Below are positions 7,613 to 8,310 of a DNA stretch of 8,310 nucleotides, piece by piece (position 1 is the first letter of the stretch; every line of letters starts with the position of its first letter). The notes beneath the pieces are model-generated. The model saw only the letters and a program-made list of their open reading frames with translations. It had not been told where the DNA came from and did not search any database. The position numbers and the translations under genes were made by a program. Source of the DNA: Planctomycetota bacterium (lineage in GTDB: Bacteria > Planctomycetota > Phycisphaerae > UBA1845 > PWPN01); assembly GCA_020346805.1 (NCBI GenBank), contig CP070790.1:2385111-2393420 (forward strand), in the 5' to 3' direction.

Positions 7613-7777
7613 ATCCGCTCATCATCTCACTCGCGCCGGACGAGCCTGGTGCTCAGAAAAATGCGCCGGCAGAGAAATAAACACAACAAGGCGGCACTAT
7701 ACTATGATTTAACAGTGCTTAACGATGTAATCAGACAATATTATCTGTAAAATGTCGGGTATGAGCATGTTGTTTTT

Positions 7778-7792
7778 GGAGATTCAGCTATT
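7778..7792 (+). promoter_or_regulatory. Shine-Dalgarno GGAG followed by an ATT start codon
   Basis: GGAG at 7778-7781 is followed by eight bases and then ATT at 7790-7792. Translation from there gives a 20-residue signal peptide directly in frame with the GH2 domain. No ATG, GTG or TTG exists in this frame between the stop at 7748-7750 and ATG 7835, and ATG 7835 would cut off most of the signal peptide and has no ribosome binding site. Confidence 0.45.
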
Positions 7793-8310
7793 CGGCAATT
7801 ATTTTTTACTCTGCTCGAAACTCTATTAATTTTTATGCCGGTTTTTGCCCAGGAAATGGCCGAAACACCGTCGGCCTACGCTCCCAGCACCGTGGCGAAA
7901 GGCGAAACCGCATTCCTGACGGACGTTTTCTCGTTCGATGATGGTCAGCGATCACGGATCGAACTGAATGGCCTATGGGAGTTCCGACGGGATCCGGACA
8001 ATCAGGGCCGAATCCGCGGCTGGCATGAGGGCAGGGAACAATTCCCTCAAAAAATCCGGATTCCAGGTGTCCCCCAGGCCCAGGGTATCGGTGAACCAAA
8101 TATGCGTCAGAAGACATTCTTCATGGAACCCTTCTGGGTACGACGGCACTTTGATTTGCCTGCCCTGGAACCGAACCAGCGAATCTGGTTACGAAGCGGC
8201 GGGATTTTGCCGGCGGGCGAAATCTATCTCAACGGTCGCTGCGTAGGATATACAAAAAGTTCGCGAACCCAACAGCGTGCGGACGTAACCCGTTTCGTCA
8301 AACCCGCGAC
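7790..8310 (+). CDS. 5' end of a secreted GH2-type glycoside hydrolase (3' end outside window)
   Basis: The frame is open from 7751 to the right edge. Starting at ATT 7790 it gives 173 residues. Residues 1-20 look like a signal peptide: M/I-R-Q, then LFFTLLETLLIFMP, cleavage after VFA before QE. Residues ~21-55 are a poorly conserved spacer. From residue 57 the GH2 N-terminal sugar-binding jelly-roll begins: IELNGLWEFRRDPDNQG, RGWHEG, then an IPGVPQAQG stretch, PFWVRRHFDLP, AGEIYLNGRCVGYTKSSRTQ and DVTRFVKP. This is the domain that precedes the immunoglobulin-like and catalytic barrel domains in beta-galactosidases, beta-glucuronidases and their relatives. The catalytic residues lie beyond the window, so the substrate is unknown, and a catalytically inactive or GH2-like member is not excluded. 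It sits 225 bp after the GH95 gene on the same strand, which fits a shared glycan-degradation role. The domain is clear; the start is uncertain. Confidence 0.8.
   Translation, partial: MRQLFFTLLETLLIFMPVFAQEMAETPSAYAPSTVAKGETAFLTDVFSFDDGQRSRIELNGLWEFRRDPDNQGRIRGWHEGREQFPQKIRIPGVPQAQGIGEPNMRQKTFFMEPFWVRRHFDLPALEPNQRIWLRSGGILPAGEIYLNGRCVGYTKSSRTQQRADVTRFVKPA

Noticed and set aside
7642..7661. GAGC-CTGGT-GCTC hairpin followed by an A-run
   Set aside because: The stem is only 4 bp and the following run is A, not T, on the plus strand, so it does not look like a terminator for the GH95 gene.
7633..7669. GCGCCGG repeated directly 30 bp apart
   Set aside because: Two 7-bp copies in GC-rich sequence are easily explained by chance. 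No further copies or regular spacing suggest a repeat array or CRISPR.

Overview
The window is a stretch of a carbohydrate-degradation locus. It holds two whole secreted glycoside-hydrolase-like genes, one whole secreted GH95 alpha-L-fucosidase gene, and the ends of two more genes that run off the window. Every protein whose N-terminus is visible has a Sec-type signal peptide. The GC content is moderate, Shine-Dalgarno sequences are present, and the propeller-type 'FVDD(F/Y)LIE' and 'DGIHW' proteins resemble those common in the Planctomycetota/Verrucomicrobiota/Lentisphaerota (PVC) group. A polysaccharide-degrading PVC bacterium, probably a planctomycete relative, is my best inference. No rRNA or housekeeping marker is present to confirm it.

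Layout, left to right. (1) 2-469 (+): C-terminal 155 residues of a beta-propeller glycoside-hydrolase-like protein. (2) 567-2207 (+): a whole 546-residue paralogue of the same type with a signal peptide. (3) 2285-4870 (-), convergent with (2): an 861-residue secreted protein. It joins an N-terminal five-bladed-propeller glycoside-hydrolase-like module to a C-terminal six-bladed Kelch-type propeller. (4) 4871-5134: a 264-bp divergent intergenic region with a perfect Shine-Dalgarno for the minus gene, a candidate operator-like inverted repeat and weak promoter candidates. (5) 5135-7564 (+): an 809-residue GH95 alpha-L-fucosidase with all the catalytic signatures. (6) 7565-7789: an AT-rich intergenic stretch with one small nested inverted repeat. 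(7) 7790-8310 (+): the 5' end of a GH2-type enzyme, comprising a signal peptide and the sugar-binding jelly-roll. Its best-placed start codon is ATT, not ATG.

Functional picture (inference): the genes encode exported enzymes acting together on a fucose- or L-galactose-containing glycan, for example an algal, plant or host polysaccharide. GH95 would remove terminal alpha-L-fucose, the GH2 enzyme would remove a beta-linked sugar or uronic acid, and the propeller proteins would cleave or bind other linkages. No transporter, SusC/SusD pair, sulfatase or regulator gene lies within the window.

The points most worth following up are the glycosidase-Kelch fusion, the three-fold recurrence of one propeller-plus-beta-sandwich architecture with no assigned chemistry, and the anomalous start of the GH2 gene. 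That start offers an AUU codon or, alternatively, a U UUU UUA slippery heptamer in register.
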